Below, in pieces: positions 19,104-27,420 of a stretch of DNA of 61,829 bases. The position numbers and the translations under genes are program-made. The DNA is from Reyranella soli (GTDB lineage: Bacteria; Pseudomonadota; Alphaproteobacteria; Reyranellales; Reyranellaceae), in the NCBI RefSeq assembly GCF_007992495.1, contig NZ_BKAJ01000071.1, forward strand, positions 1-61,829. The letters are read 5' to 3'. The notes below the pieces were generated by a model. It was not told where the DNA came from. It made no database searches and saw only the letters and a program-made list of their open reading frames with translations. Positions within the stretch are counted from its first letter, which is position 1. Every line of letters starts with the position of its first letter.

Positions 19104-19965
19104 GCGCATTGTCGCCGTCGATCTGGACGGGCTGATCGCGACCTTCGCCGGCGTCGTTCAGCACCGACACTTTCACGGAACGGCCGGTCACCACGCGATA
19201 GCCCGCCGTGCGCGGCAAGCGACCCAGCAGCAGCGCCATGCCGTAGCGGAAGGTATGCGAGCGGCCCCAGCGCTCGAACAGGCAGACATGCAGCAGCGGC
19301 TCGCCGAGCGCGGCGTTGGGCGCCACGACGTAGGGTCCGGCATAGTGGCGGCTGCGCGTCACGATCACCGACGACGCCTCGTGGCGGACACCGTCGATCT
19401 CGACCTGGTAGCGCACCGGCCGATAGCGGCGCGCCTCGACCAGTGAGCGCCAGACATAGGCGGCACGGCCCAGCCGGCGCTTGAGCGGCGCGCTCACGCC
19501 CGCCACGACCTTGGCGTCGAAGCCCGCGCCCGCCATCAACGAGAAGCAGCGCGCCCCGGTGCCGTTGGCCGCCTCGCCCGGCTGCATCACAAGCGCGCGG
19601 CCCGCCGTCATGGTGCGGGCGACCGCGGCGGCGGAAAAGCCCAGCCCCAGCTCATGCGCCAGCACGTTGGCCGTGCCCAGCGGCACGATGCCCACCGCCG
19701 GCGCGTCTTCGCCGCGTCCGGCAAGCCCGTTGACCACCTCGTTGATCGTGCCGTCGCCGCCGGCGACGGCGATCACGCCATAGCGCCTGGCATCACAGGT
19801 CGCCGCCAGTCGCCGCGCATCGCCTGCCGCCGTGGTCTCGACGACATCGACCGTCCACCCTTCCGCGCGGACGCGGGCGGCGACGGCATCGACCAGGCCG
19901 CGACGACGGCGTCCGGCGGTCGGATTGACGATCAGCAACAGCGCCTTGGCATCGATGGCGTTCAT
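19042..19965 (-). CDS. Diacylglycerol kinase-family lipid kinase
   Basis: A 307-residue member of the DAGK_cat/YegS family. ALLLIVNPTAG at the N-terminus, the nucleotide motif VAGGDGTINEVVNGL, IVPLGTANVLAHEL and a C-terminal VQIDGDNA strand are diagnostic. These enzymes phosphorylate diacylglycerol or related lipids. The ATG at 19965 starts the conserved region; 20013 is an alternative and neither has a good Shine-Dalgarno. It is divergent from the LpxH-like gene and glycosyltransferase, a grouping that points to membrane-lipid remodelling. Confidence 0.9.
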   Translation of the reverse strand: MNAIDAKALLLIVNPTAGRRRRGLVDAVAARVRAEGWTVDVVETTAAGDARRLAATCDARRYGVIAVAGGDGTINEVVNGLAGRGEDAPAVGIVPLGTANVLAHELGLGFSAAAVARTMTAGRALVMQPGEAANGTGARCFSLMAGAGFDAKVVAGVSAPLKRRLGRAAYVWRSLVEARRYRPVRYQVEIDGVRHEASSVIVTRSRHYAGPYVVAPNAALGEPLLHVCLFERWGRSHTFRYGMALLLGRLPRTAGYRVVTGRSVKVSVLNDAGEGRDQPVQIDGDNALILPVSIGLAAGAVRLLRPA

Positions 19966-20072
19966 TGAACTGTCACACTCGATTAACAGCCACGCAACCG
20001 CCGACATACACAATCCGCTGCGTCACGCGCAATCGTGCCCAACAGATTTTGTGCCGGTCGAGTTTTATCCAC

Positions 20073-20888
20073 ATGACCGTGATCGAGCGTCATCAACCTG
20101 CCCGCCATCGCGCGATCTTCCTGTCCGATATCCATTTGGGCACGCGTGGTTGCCAAGCCGAGCTGCTGCTCGATTTCCTGAAGAGGAACGAGAGCGAGAC
20201 TCTGTACCTGGTCGGCGACATTGTCGACGGCTGGCGCCTGAAACGCTGGTGGTACTGGCCGCAGGCGCACAACGACGTGGTGCAGAAGATCATGCGCAAG
20301 GCGCGCAAGGGCACCAACGTCATCTACATTCCCGGCAATCACGACGAAGCGGCGCGCCAGTACTGCCAGCTCACCTTCGGCGACGTGAAGGTCGAGGAGG
20401 AGGCGATCCACACGCAGCCGGATGGCCGCAAGCTCCTGATCATCCACGGCGATCAGTTCGACGGCATCGTGCGCTATGCGCGCTGGCTCGCCATCCTGGG
20501 CGACTGGGCCTACAGCGTGGCGCTGCGCATCAACACCACGTTCAACTGGGCGCGCCGCAAGCTCGGCCTGCCCTACTGGTCGCTGTCGGCGTACCTCAAG
20601 CACAGGGTCAAGAACGCGGTCCAGTTCATCGACAACTACGAGCACGCTGTGGCGAGCGAAGCGCGCCGCCGCGGTGTCGACGGCGTGGTGTGCGGCCACA
20701 TCCACCACGCCGAGATCCGCACCATCGACGGCATCCTCTACTGCAACGACGGCGACTGGGTCGAAAGCTGCACCGCCCTGGTCGAGGACTTCGACGGCCG
20801 CCTGCGCATCGTGCGCTGGGCCGAGGAGGTCGCGCGCCGCGACGCCATGCTGCCGCAGCTGGCGCCTGTGCGCCTGGCGGCGGAGTAG
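20073..20888 (+). CDS. Metallophosphoesterase, UDP-2,3-diacylglucosamine diphosphatase-like
   Basis: A 271-residue calcineurin-like phosphoesterase with all metal motifs: SDIHLG (18-23), GDIVDGW (48-54), GNHDE (88-92), HGDQFDG (125-131) and GHIHH near 208. The VGDIVDGWRLKRWW-WPQAHND block is typical of LpxH-like proteins, which cleave UDP-2,3-diacylglucosamine in lipid A synthesis. Many Alphaproteobacteria use LpxI instead, so this may act on another lipid head group. The ATG at 20073 begins the conserved region. The glycosyltransferase follows after five bases, so they form an operon. Confidence 0.88.
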   Translation: MTVIERHQPARHRAIFLSDIHLGTRGCQAELLLDFLKRNESETLYLVGDIVDGWRLKRWWYWPQAHNDVVQKIMRKARKGTNVIYIPGNHDEAARQYCQLTFGDVKVEEEAIHTQPDGRKLLIIHGDQFDGIVRYARWLAILGDWAYSVALRINTTFNWARRKLGLPYWSLSAYLKHRVKNAVQFIDNYEHAVASEARRRGVDGVVCGHIHHAEIRTIDGILYCNDGDWVESCTALVEDFDGRLRIVRWAEEVARRDAMLPQLAPVRLAAE

Positions 20889-20893
20889 CCGGA

Positions 20894-21946
20894 TTGCGCA
20901 TCGCCATCGTCTCCGACGCCTGGCGGCCGCAGATCAACGGCGTAGTGCGCACCATCGAGACGGTGTCCCAGCTCCTGCGGACCGACGGGCATGAGGTGGA
21001 AGTGTTCGGCCCCGACCGCTTCCGCACTCTGCCCTGCCCGAGCTACCCCGAGATCAGGCTATCGCTGTTCCCCAGTGCACGGCTGGCGCACATGCTGAGG
21101 CTCTACGCGCCCGACGCCATCCACCTGGTGACCGAGGGACCGCTGGGCTGGGCGGCGCGCAAATTCTGCCTCGCCCGAGACATTCCTTTCACCACCGCCT
21201 ATCACACGCGCTTTCCGGAATATGTGCAGGCTCGCATCCGCTTGCCGCTATCCTGGAGCTACGCCTTCATGCGCCGCTTCCATGCGCCGTCGGCTGGAGT
21301 GCTGGTCGTGGCGCAGTCGATCCGTGACGACCTCACGCAACGCGGCTTCAAGAACCTCGTACCGTGGTCGCGCGGCGTTGACATAGCGGCCTTCCATCCG
21401 CGCTCGCGCACCCAGACAGGCGACGCCCGGCCGATCTGGCTCTATGCCGGCCGGGTCGCCATCGAAAAGAACATCAAGGCCTTCCTCGATCTCGACTTGC
21501 CGGGCACCAAGTGGGTGGTCGGCGGCGGGCCGCAGCTCGGCGAGCTCAAGCGCCGCTACAAGGATGCGCGCTTCTTCGGCTCGGTCGATACCGACGAGCT
21601 ATCGTTGCGCTATGCCGAGTCCGACTGCTTCGTCTTCCCCAGCCGCACCGACACGTTCGGCCTGGTCATGGTCGAGGCGCTGGCCTCGGGCATACCGGTT
21701 GCGGGCTATCCCGTGCCAGGCCCGCTCGACGTGGTTACCGATCCGAAAGTCGGCGCGCTCGACGAGGATCTGCGCACCGCCTGCCTGGCGGCGATCGACC
21801 GCGATCCCGCCGACTGCCGGCGTCACGCCGAGGGCTTCACCTGGGAACGTTGCGCCGCACAATTCCTGGCCGCGCTGCAGCCGATCCCACGCGGCGTCTG
21901 GCAACCCTTGAAGCGCCGCGCCTTGCCGGATGCGGCGGCCTCATAA
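20894..21946 (+). CDS. Family 4 glycosyltransferase (alpha-mannosyltransferase/SqdX-like)
   Basis: A 350-residue GT-B enzyme. LRIAIVSDAWRPQINGVVRT at the N-terminus, TTAYHTRFPEYVQARI in the acceptor domain, LVPWSRGVD, LYAGRVAIEKNI, and the nucleotide-sugar motif FPSRTDTFGLVMVEALASG are typical of GT4 proteins such as MgtA or SqdX. TTG at 20894 is the only start close to the conserved N-terminus, with GGAG upstream, and lies five bases after the phosphoesterase stop. Together with the lipid kinase, a role in glycolipid synthesis is likely; the sugar and acceptor are unknown. Confidence 0.9.
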   Translation: MRIAIVSDAWRPQINGVVRTIETVSQLLRTDGHEVEVFGPDRFRTLPCPSYPEIRLSLFPSARLAHMLRLYAPDAIHLVTEGPLGWAARKFCLARDIPFTTAYHTRFPEYVQARIRLPLSWSYAFMRRFHAPSAGVLVVAQSIRDDLTQRGFKNLVPWSRGVDIAAFHPRSRTQTGDARPIWLYAGRVAIEKNIKAFLDLDLPGTKWVVGGGPQLGELKRRYKDARFFGSVDTDELSLRYAESDCFVFPSRTDTFGLVMVEALASGIPVAGYPVPGPLDVVTDPKVGALDEDLRTACLAAIDRDPADCRRHAEGFTWERCAAQFLAALQPIPRGVWQPLKRRALPDAAAS

Positions 21947-22004
21947 AGGCGGTTGAACTCCTCCAGGCTGCGAACCATCTTGAAGTCAGCCAGTGGAGGT
22001 CGCT

Positions 22005-22394
22005 ATGCCAGCCCTCAACCACATCATCATCCCCGCCAAGGACAAGGACGCATCGGCGACCTTCCTCGCCGGGATTCTGGGCGTGCAGCCGCAGCCGCAA
22101 TGGGGGCCGTTTCGTCCGGTGCAGACCAGCAACGGCGTCACCCTCGACTTCGTCGATTCCAAGGACGTGCGCACCCAGCACTATGCCTTCCTGGTCGACG
22201 ACCAGGAATTCGACGCTTCGTTCGCGCGCATCCAGAAGGCGGGCGTCGCCTATTTCGCCGACCACGACAAGAGCGGACCCGGCGAGATCAACCATCACTG
22301 GGGCGGCCGCGGCGTCTACTTCGAGGATCCCAACGGGCATTTGCTCGAGCTGATCACCAAGCCGTACGGCAACGCGTCGGAGATCCATCCGTAA
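22005..22394 (+). CDS. VOC (glyoxalase/bleomycin-resistance) superfamily protein
   Basis: A 129-residue single-domain VOC protein. The first beta-alpha-beta-beta-beta module begins MPALNHIIIPAKDKDASATF; the second ends GRGVYFEDPNGHLLELITKPYG, where the DPNGHxxEL motif supplies a metal ligand. Substrate unknown. GGAGGT is four bases before the ATG. A family A repeat begins 12 bases after its stop. Confidence 0.9.
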   Translation: MPALNHIIIPAKDKDASATFLAGILGVQPQPQWGPFRPVQTSNGVTLDFVDSKDVRTQHYAFLVDDQEFDASFARIQKAGVAYFADHDKSGPGEINHHWGGRGVYFEDPNGHLLELITKPYGNASEIHP

Positions 22395-22406
22395 CGCGCT
22401 TGATCG

Positions 22407-22539
22407 CCTCCCCCGTCATACGGGGGAGGCCGGGAGGGGGAAGGCCTCAGCAAGACTTCCGCAAGTTTCAGATCTGAAATTTTCGAGACCGCGTCTGCTG
22501 CTCGCCCCCTCCCTACCCTCCCCCGTAAGACGGGGGAGG
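22407..22539. repeat. Family A interspersed repeat, copy 2
   Basis: The left end (22407-22429) and right end (22517-22539) are inverted copies of the CCTCCCCC-core-GGGGGAGG hairpin; the right core has one change (GTAAGAC for GTATGAC). Sub-terminal CCGGGAGGGGGAAGGC and GCTCGCCCCCTCCC pair, and the centre is the palindrome TTTCAGATCTGAAA (22466-22479). It fills the space between two convergent genes. Confidence 0.9.
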
Positions 22540-22550
22540 AAAGAGAAGGG

Positions 22551-22988
22551 TTACTGAATCTGCATCGTCCGCTGGCCGGCCAGCACGGCCGCGCGACCCG
22601 CGTCGAGGCTGGCCTCGCGGATCGAACAGACTGACGAGCCCGGCGGCATCTCGACATCGATGAAGCGCATCTGACCCGGCGCCAGCGTGATCGACGAGGG
22701 ATTGGCCGAACTGGCCGTGGTGCAGCTCATGGCGTGCCAGCCAGGGGCAAGCTCGACCCTCATCCAGGTCGTTGGCGCCAGGCGACCAATCACCATCGCA
22801 CCGACCGTCACGTTGATGGGGGGCCCATTGTTCGTGGGATTGTAGAAATACACCGCCGCCATGCCGGCCGGCGGCGGACTGAATTGCTTGCCCGCTGCGT
22901 CCTGGGCCGGCGGCGCCATGGAGACCGGCGGCGGCCCGCTGCATCCCGCGACCAGCAACATCGCTGCCCCAACGATGGCGTGACGCAT
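22551..22988 (-). CDS. Putative lipoprotein, DUF2846-like
   Basis: A 145-residue lipoprotein: the signal sequence ends in the lipobox LLVAGC, with the lipid-bearing cysteine at about residue 16. The mature domain has AAVYFYNPTNNGPPINVTV, a TTWMRVELAPGWHAMSC strand and a SSITLAPGQMRFIDVEMPPG stretch, like DUF2846 proteins, a beta-sandwich family of unknown role. GAGGAGAGGGAG precedes the ATG at 22988. It follows the RraA-like gene by 13 bases and is likely co-transcribed with it. Confidence 0.85.
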   Translation of the reverse strand: MRHAIVGAAMLLVAGCSGPPPVSMAPPAQDAAGKQFSPPPAGMAAVYFYNPTNNGPPINVTVGAMVIGRLAPTTWMRVELAPGWHAMSCTTASSANPSSITLAPGQMRFIDVEMPPGSSVCSIREASLDAGRAAVLAGQRTMQIQ

Positions 22989-23001
22989 GGTCTCCCTCTC
23001 C

Positions 23002-23736
23002 TCAGCCGTTCGGCGGCTCGCCCGCCTTGATCCAGGCCTGATAGAGCTTCTTGGTGTCGTCGTTGGGCGGATAGGTACCGGTGATCGGGATGCCCTGCGA
23101 GACGCGGATGGCGACGAACTTCTCCAGCCGCTCCTGCTCGAAGGAATCGCGCGCCACCTCGTCGGCGAGATGGCGCGGCACGCAGATGGCACCGTCCTCG
23201 TCGGCGACGATGACGTCGCCGGGATAGACCGGCACGCCGCGGATGCCGACCGGCGCCTGCACCTCGACGGGATGGAGATGGTTCATGCTGGGCGGCGCGG
23301 CGGCGGCCGCGCAATACACCGGGAAATCGTCGATCTTGGAGATCACCGGCGTGTCGCGCATAGCGCCGTCGCTCAGTACGCCCGCCACGCCGCGCACCTT
23401 CAACCGGAGCGCCAGGATGTCGCCGATCGTGCCCGAGCGCGTGTTGCCTTCGGTGCCGATCACCAGCACACAGCCGGCCGGCGTCTCCTCGATCGCCTTG
23501 CGCTGGGCAGACGGCGGATCCTGGGGTGTCGGCGGCTTGTCGAGATCCTCGCGGCCGGGAATGTAGCGCAGCGTGTAGGCCGGCCCGACCAGCCGCACCG
23601 CCTTGGGATTGACCGGACGCACGCCGCTGATCGAGGTGTTGCGAAAGCCACGCTTCAGCATCTGCATCGAGACGGTGGCCGTGCTGGCATACATGAAGTT
23701 CTTGATGGTCTCGGCCGACAGCGGCTCGTTGCTCAT
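23002..23736 (-). CDS. RraA-like/HMG aldolase family protein
   Basis: A 244-residue member of the RraA superfamily: VGPAYTLRYIPGREDL, GCVLVIGTEGNTRSGTIGDILALR (the conserved G-xx-xAx-WG-like loop), GVAGVLSDGAMRDT with the metal-site R and D, and PGDVIVADEDGAICVPRHLADEV. Proteins of this longer form are usually annotated as RraA or as 4-hydroxy-4-methyl-2-oxoglutarate aldolase. The aldolase reading is more likely than an RNase E regulator, given the conserved RD pair, but it is not proven. Confidence 0.88.
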   Translation of the reverse strand: MSNEPLSAETIKNFMYASTATVSMQMLKRGFRNTSISGVRPVNPKAVRLVGPAYTLRYIPGREDLDKPPTPQDPPSAQRKAIEETPAGCVLVIGTEGNTRSGTIGDILALRLKVRGVAGVLSDGAMRDTPVISKIDDFPVYCAAAAAPPSMNHLHPVEVQAPVGIRGVPVYPGDVIVADEDGAICVPRHLADEVARDSFEQERLEKFVAIRVSQGIPITGTYPPNDDTKKLYQAWIKAGEPPNG

Positions 23737-23760
23737 GGTTCTTCCCCCCCAACATGACTC

Positions 23761-23828
23761 TCATCCCGAGGGCGAAGCCCGAGGGACCTTTACTGATCCG
23801 TAAAGGTCCCTCGCTTCGCTCGGGATGA
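23761..23828. repeat. Family C hairpin repeat, copy 1
   Basis: TCATCCCGAG (23761-23770) pairs with CTCGGGATGA (23819-23828), and an inner stem GGGACCTTTAC (23783-23793) pairs with GTAAAGGTCCC (23800-23810). The left arm has a four-base expansion compared with the right. It lies between the RraA-like start and the xseA end, both on the minus strand. Confidence 0.88.
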
Positions 23829-23856
23829 CAACGTTGCCTTCATCAACTCTGGTGCG

Positions 23857-25371
23857 TCACAACAACGAACCCTGATTGCCGCTGCCGCCATCGCGGCGGC
23901 GCGGCGGCGTTGCCGGACGTGGCGCTGGTCCCGCACTATCGGCCACGCGGGCGCCGATCTTGCCGTCGGCGAACTCGATGCTGAGCGTGTCGCCCGCACG
24001 CGTGCCGGCAGCGGTCAGCACCGGATGGCCGTCCTGGTCGCGCACCAGCGCGAAGCCGCGCTGCAGCACCGAATGGAAGGAATAGCTCTCCAGCAGCTTG
24101 CCGAGCTGCTCGACCTGGCGATGGCCGCGTTCCAGTGTTTCCGTCGCACTGCGACGCAGCCTGTCCGCGTACTGCTCGATGCGGTCTGCGCCGCGCTCCA
24201 TCTTCTGGCGCGTATCGCTTACATAGCGCTTCATCACGCCTTCCAGCACACGCGCCTCGGCGCTGAGCGCCTGCTGCTTGGCGACCAGCACTGCCACCGG
24301 GCTCACCAGCCGGGCCGCCGCCAGGGCATGCGCCCGGCGCTCGACCAGGCCGCGGGTCGCCAGCGCCAGGCGTTCCCCGCTGACGTCGAGCCGCTGCTGG
24401 CGCTCCTCGATCAGGCGCAATGGATCGCCCAGGCCGCGCGCCAGGCCGGTCACAGCCAGCGTCGCCTCGCGCAGCACGCGGTTCATGCAGGAGATGGCGC
24501 GCTTGCCGAAGTCGAGCGTCTGCGCCACGAGATCCGCCCGTACCGGCACGGCCATCTCGGCCGCCGCCGTCGGCGTCGGCGCGCGACGGTCGGACGCGAA
24601 ATCGATCAGCGTCGTGTCGGTCTCATGCCCGACCGCCGAGATCAGCGGGATGGTCGAGGCCGCCGCGGCGCGCACCACGATCTCCTCGTTGAAGGCCCAC
24701 AGGTCTTCCAGGCTGCCGCCGCCGCGCGCCACGATCAGCACGTCGGGCCGCGGCACCGGTCCGCCTTCGGGCAGGCGGTTGAAGCCCGCGATGGCCTTGG
24801 CGACCTCGCCCGCCGCCTTCTCGCCCTGCACCGCCACCGGCCAGACCAGCACGTGGCGCGGGAAGCGGTCGGAAATCCGATGCAGGATGTCGCGGATCAC
24901 CGCGCCGGACGGCGAGGTCACGACACCCACGACCTCGGGCAGGAACGGCAACGCTCGCTTGGCGCTGGCGTCGAACAACCCTTCGGCCGCGAGCTTCTTG
25001 CGCCGGTCCTCCAGAAGCTTCAGCAGCGCGCCTTCGCCCGCGAGTTCCAGGCGGTCGACGATGATCTGGTAGCGCGACGAGCCGGCATAGGTCGTGAGCC
25101 TGCCGGTGGCGATGACCTCCAGCCCCTCCTCGATGCGGATGCCGAGCCGCGGGATCGTGCCCTTCCAGCACACGCCGTCGATCACGGCGTTCTCGTCCTT
25201 CAGCCGGAAATAGCAGTGGCCCGAGCGCGGGAACGACGGCTGGCTGATCTCGCCGCGCACGCGCACGCGCGGAAACGCCGTCTCGATCTCCCGCTTCAGG
25301 GCAAACGAAAGCTCGGAAACGGTGAATTCCGGGACGTTGCTGGTGACTTGCTCAGGCGCCGTCGATTCCAT
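23857..25371 (-). CDS. xseA: Exodeoxyribonuclease VII large subunit
   Basis: A 504-residue XseA. The N-terminal OB fold (about 15-110, EFTVSELSFALKREIETAFP and CYFRLKDENAVIDGVCWKG) is followed by the nuclease core with VGVVTSPSGAVIRDILHRI, VLIVARGGGSLEDLWAFNEE and SAVGHETDTTLIDFASDRRA, then a long coiled-coil and a basic tail. It binds many copies of the small XseB subunit (not in this window) and degrades single-stranded DNA to short oligonucleotides. The length and domains are normal. Confidence 0.96.
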   Translation of the reverse strand: MESTAPEQVTSNVPEFTVSELSFALKREIETAFPRVRVRGEISQPSFPRSGHCYFRLKDENAVIDGVCWKGTIPRLGIRIEEGLEVIATGRLTTYAGSSRYQIIVDRLELAGEGALLKLLEDRRKKLAAEGLFDASAKRALPFLPEVVGVVTSPSGAVIRDILHRISDRFPRHVLVWPVAVQGEKAAGEVAKAIAGFNRLPEGGPVPRPDVLIVARGGGSLEDLWAFNEEIVVRAAAASTIPLISAVGHETDTTLIDFASDRRAPTPTAAAEMAVPVRADLVAQTLDFGKRAISCMNRVLREATLAVTGLARGLGDPLRLIEERQQRLDVSGERLALATRGLVERRAHALAAARLVSPVAVLVAKQQALSAEARVLEGVMKRYVSDTRQKMERGADRIEQYADRLRRSATETLERGHRQVEQLGKLLESYSFHSVLQRGFALVRDQDGHPVLTAAGTRAGDTLSIEFADGKIGARVADSAGPAPRPATPPRRRDGGSGNQGSLL

Positions 25372-25380
25372 GGCCAGACG

Positions 25381-25785
25381 CTACACCCGTGCATCAATGC
25401 GGGCGAGAGGGCCGGTCCAGGAGAGCAGTCGCGCGTCAGAGGTGACTAGTACGGCTCGCATCTTCAGCGCCGTGGCCACAATGAAACGGTCGGCCGGATC
25501 AGGATGAAGATCGGCGAGCGCAACCGACTCAATTGCGATCTCCCCATCCAGTGGAATCTCCTCGATACCGAGCTGAAGGGCGTCGATGCGCCACCGATCA
25601 ACGGACTTCGTCAGAGCAACACGGTTCTTGGCGACCAGTATGGCGACTTCCCAAACGGACGCCGACGAAATCATGACGCGACTCGTACGCAACGCTTCGT
25701 CGATCTGCTCGACCGCCCGCGTCCCTATCCGGGCATTGCGTTCGAGTAGCCAAATGAGCGCGTTCGTGTCGAGGACTACGCTCAT
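25381..25785 (-). CDS. vapC: PIN-domain toxin, VapC type
   Basis: A 134-residue PIN ribonuclease. The acidic metal-binding residues are visible in VVLDTNALIWLL (first Asp), ASVWEVAIL (Glu) and DPADRFIVATAL (Asp pair). The ATG at 25785 overlaps the antitoxin stop as ATGA, so it is translationally coupled to the Phd-type gene; this gives the usual antitoxin-first order. VapC toxins cut specific tRNA or rRNA sites; the target cannot be seen from sequence. Confidence 0.92.
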   Translation of the reverse strand: MSVVLDTNALIWLLERNARIGTRAVEQIDEALRTSRVMISSASVWEVAILVAKNRVALTKSVDRWRIDALQLGIEEIPLDGEIAIESVALADLHPDPADRFIVATALKMRAVLVTSDARLLSWTGPLARIDARV

Positions 25786-26015
25786 TCCTTGAGGGCTTCC
25801 CACTCGACGTCGAGCGGTTCGTCCAGATCACCCAGGACCTTTATGGACCCCTTCATGGCGCCAAGCAGCGTTGCCGGCTTTTGAACGAAAGGCACGATCT
25901 CGGCGATCGGCTTGCCATTCTTGGTCACGATTACCCGCTCATGCTTGGAGGCGACGTCGTCCAGCACGCCCAAAAACTTCGCTTTGCACTCCGAGGCTTT
26001 CATGGTTTTTGTCAT
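25782..26015 (-). CDS. Phd/YefM-type antitoxin of the VapC module
   Basis: A 77-residue antitoxin: MKASECKAKFLGVLDDVASKHERVIVTKNGKPIAEIVPF is the Phd/YefM DNA-binding domain, followed by a tail ending LDVEWEALKE that would bind the PIN toxin. The ATG at 26015 is the likely start; 26003 and 26057 are possible. An inverted repeat just upstream (26032-26057) is a good candidate autoregulatory operator. Confidence 0.88.
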   Translation of the reverse strand: MTKTMKASECKAKFLGVLDDVASKHERVIVTKNGKPIAEIVPFVQKPATLLGAMKGSIKVLGDLDEPLDVEWEALKE

Positions 26016-26030
26016 CTCAGAACCCGCGAT

Positions 26031-26057
26031 GTGACCATGGTCATGACTATTGGTCAT
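26031..26057. promoter_or_regulatory. Candidate operator of the Phd/VapC module
   Basis: Two overlapping inverted repeats: TGACCATGGTCA (26032-26043) and ATGAC-TATTG-GTCAT (26043-26057). All half-sites are GTCA/TGAC, so antitoxin dimers could bind side by side. The site is 16 bases before the antitoxin ATG and also within the 80-base region shared with divergent purD. Confidence 0.55.
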
Positions 26058-26095
26058 ATTGGCAGACCAGGGCGTGATTTCAAGGGGTTGTCGAT

Positions 26096-27388
26096 ATGCG
26101 GATTCTGGTCGTAGGCGGCGGTGGCCGCGAACATTCGCTCTGCTGGGCCATCTCCGCTTCGCCCCTGTGTACAAAGCTCTACTGCGCGCCCGGCAATGCC
26201 GGCATCGCGCAGGTAGCTGAATGCATCGACGTAGCCGCGGAGGACATCGCAGGCCAGGTGGCTCTGGCCAGACGGGAAAAGATCGATTTCGTCGTTGTCG
26301 GGCCCGAGGTGCCGCTGGCGATGGGTCTGGCGGATCGGCTGGCCGAGGCCGGCCTGAAAGTGTTCGGCCCGTCGCAGAAGGCGGCCCAGCTCGAAAGCTC
26401 CAAGGGTTTCACCAAGGAGCTGTGCAAGCGCCACAACATCCCGACCGGCGCCTACGAACGCTTCACCGACGCCGACAAGGCCGCGGCCTACATCAGGGCG
26501 CAGGGCGCGCCGATCGTGGTCAAGGCTGATGGGCTCGCCGCCGGCAAGGGCGTCGTCGTGGCCGAGACGGTCGAGCAGGCGATCGAGGCGGCACGCGACA
26601 TGCTGTCGGGCAACCGCTTCGGCGCGGCCGGCGCCTCGGTGGTGATCGAAGAATTTCTGGTCGGCGAGGAGATGAGCTTCTTTGCCCTCAGCGACGGCGA
26701 GCATGTCCTGCCGCTGATCGGCGCCCAGGACCACAAGCGCGCCTTCGACAACGACAAGGGCCCCAACACCGGCGGCATGGGCGCCTATTCGCCGGCGCCG
26801 ATCTTCGACGCGGCCATGCAGAAACGCGTCATGGACGAGATCATCCTGCCCACGGCGCGCGCCATGGCCGCCGACGGCATGCCATTCAAGGGCGTGTTCT
26901 ATGCCGGGCTGATGATCACGGCCCAGGGGCCGAAGATCTTCGAGTACAACTGCCGCTTCGGCGATCCCGAGTGCCAGGTGCTGATGATGCGGCTGAAGTC
27001 CGACATCCTGCCGGCCCTGATCGCCTGCGCCGACGGCAGCCTGAAGCATTTCGACCTGCGCTGGTCATCGGAATCGGCGCTGACTGTGGTCATGGCCGCC
27101 AAGGGCTATCCCGATGCCTACCAGAAAGGCACCGAGATCCGCGGACTCGACGCCGCATCAAAGGTAGAGGGCGTGCAGATTTTCCATGCCGGCACGAAAT
27201 TCGGAACAATGGGCCCCGACGGCAAGCGCGTGCTGGCCAACGGCGGCCGCGTGCTGAACGTCACGGCCATGGCGCCCACCGTCGCGGAAGCCCGCAACCG
27301 CGCCTACCGCGCCGTCGACCTCATAGACTGGCCGGAAGGGTTCTGCCGGCGGGATATCGCATGGCGGGTCGTCGGTTCGCACCGGTGA
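26096..27388 (+). CDS. purD: Phosphoribosylamine-glycine ligase (GAR synthetase)
   Basis: A 430-residue ATP-grasp enzyme that joins glycine to 5-phosphoribosylamine in purine synthesis. The N-terminal [19 protein letters not shown], the ATP-grasp segment [37 protein letters not shown] and the metal-site region [19 protein letters not shown] are all canonical. The length is normal for PurD. It is divergent from the toxin-antitoxin pair and precedes an MBL-fold gene by 32 bases. Confidence 0.97.
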   Translation: MRILVVGGGGREHSLCWAISASPLCTKLYCAPGNAGIAQVAECIDVAAEDIAGQVALARREKIDFVVVGPEVPLAMGLADRLAEAGLKVFGPSQKAAQLESSKGFTKELCKRHNIPTGAYERFTDADKAAAYIRAQGAPIVVKADGLAAGKGVVVAETVEQAIEAARDMLSGNRFGAAGASVVIEEFLVGEEMSFFALSDGEHVLPLIGAQDHKRAFDNDKGPNTGGMGAYSPAPIFDAAMQKRVMDEIILPTARAMAADGMPFKGVFYAGLMITAQGPKIFEYNCRFGDPECQVLMMRLKSDILPALIACADGSLKHFDLRWSSESALTVVMAAKGYPDAYQKGTEIRGLDAASKVEGVQIFHAGTKFGTMGPDGKRVLANGGRVLNVTAMAPTVAEARNRAYRAVDLIDWPEGFCRRDIAWRVVGSHR

Positions 27389-27420
27389 CAGGCCGCTCGC
27401 TCAGGGGCTAGGGTCGATCC

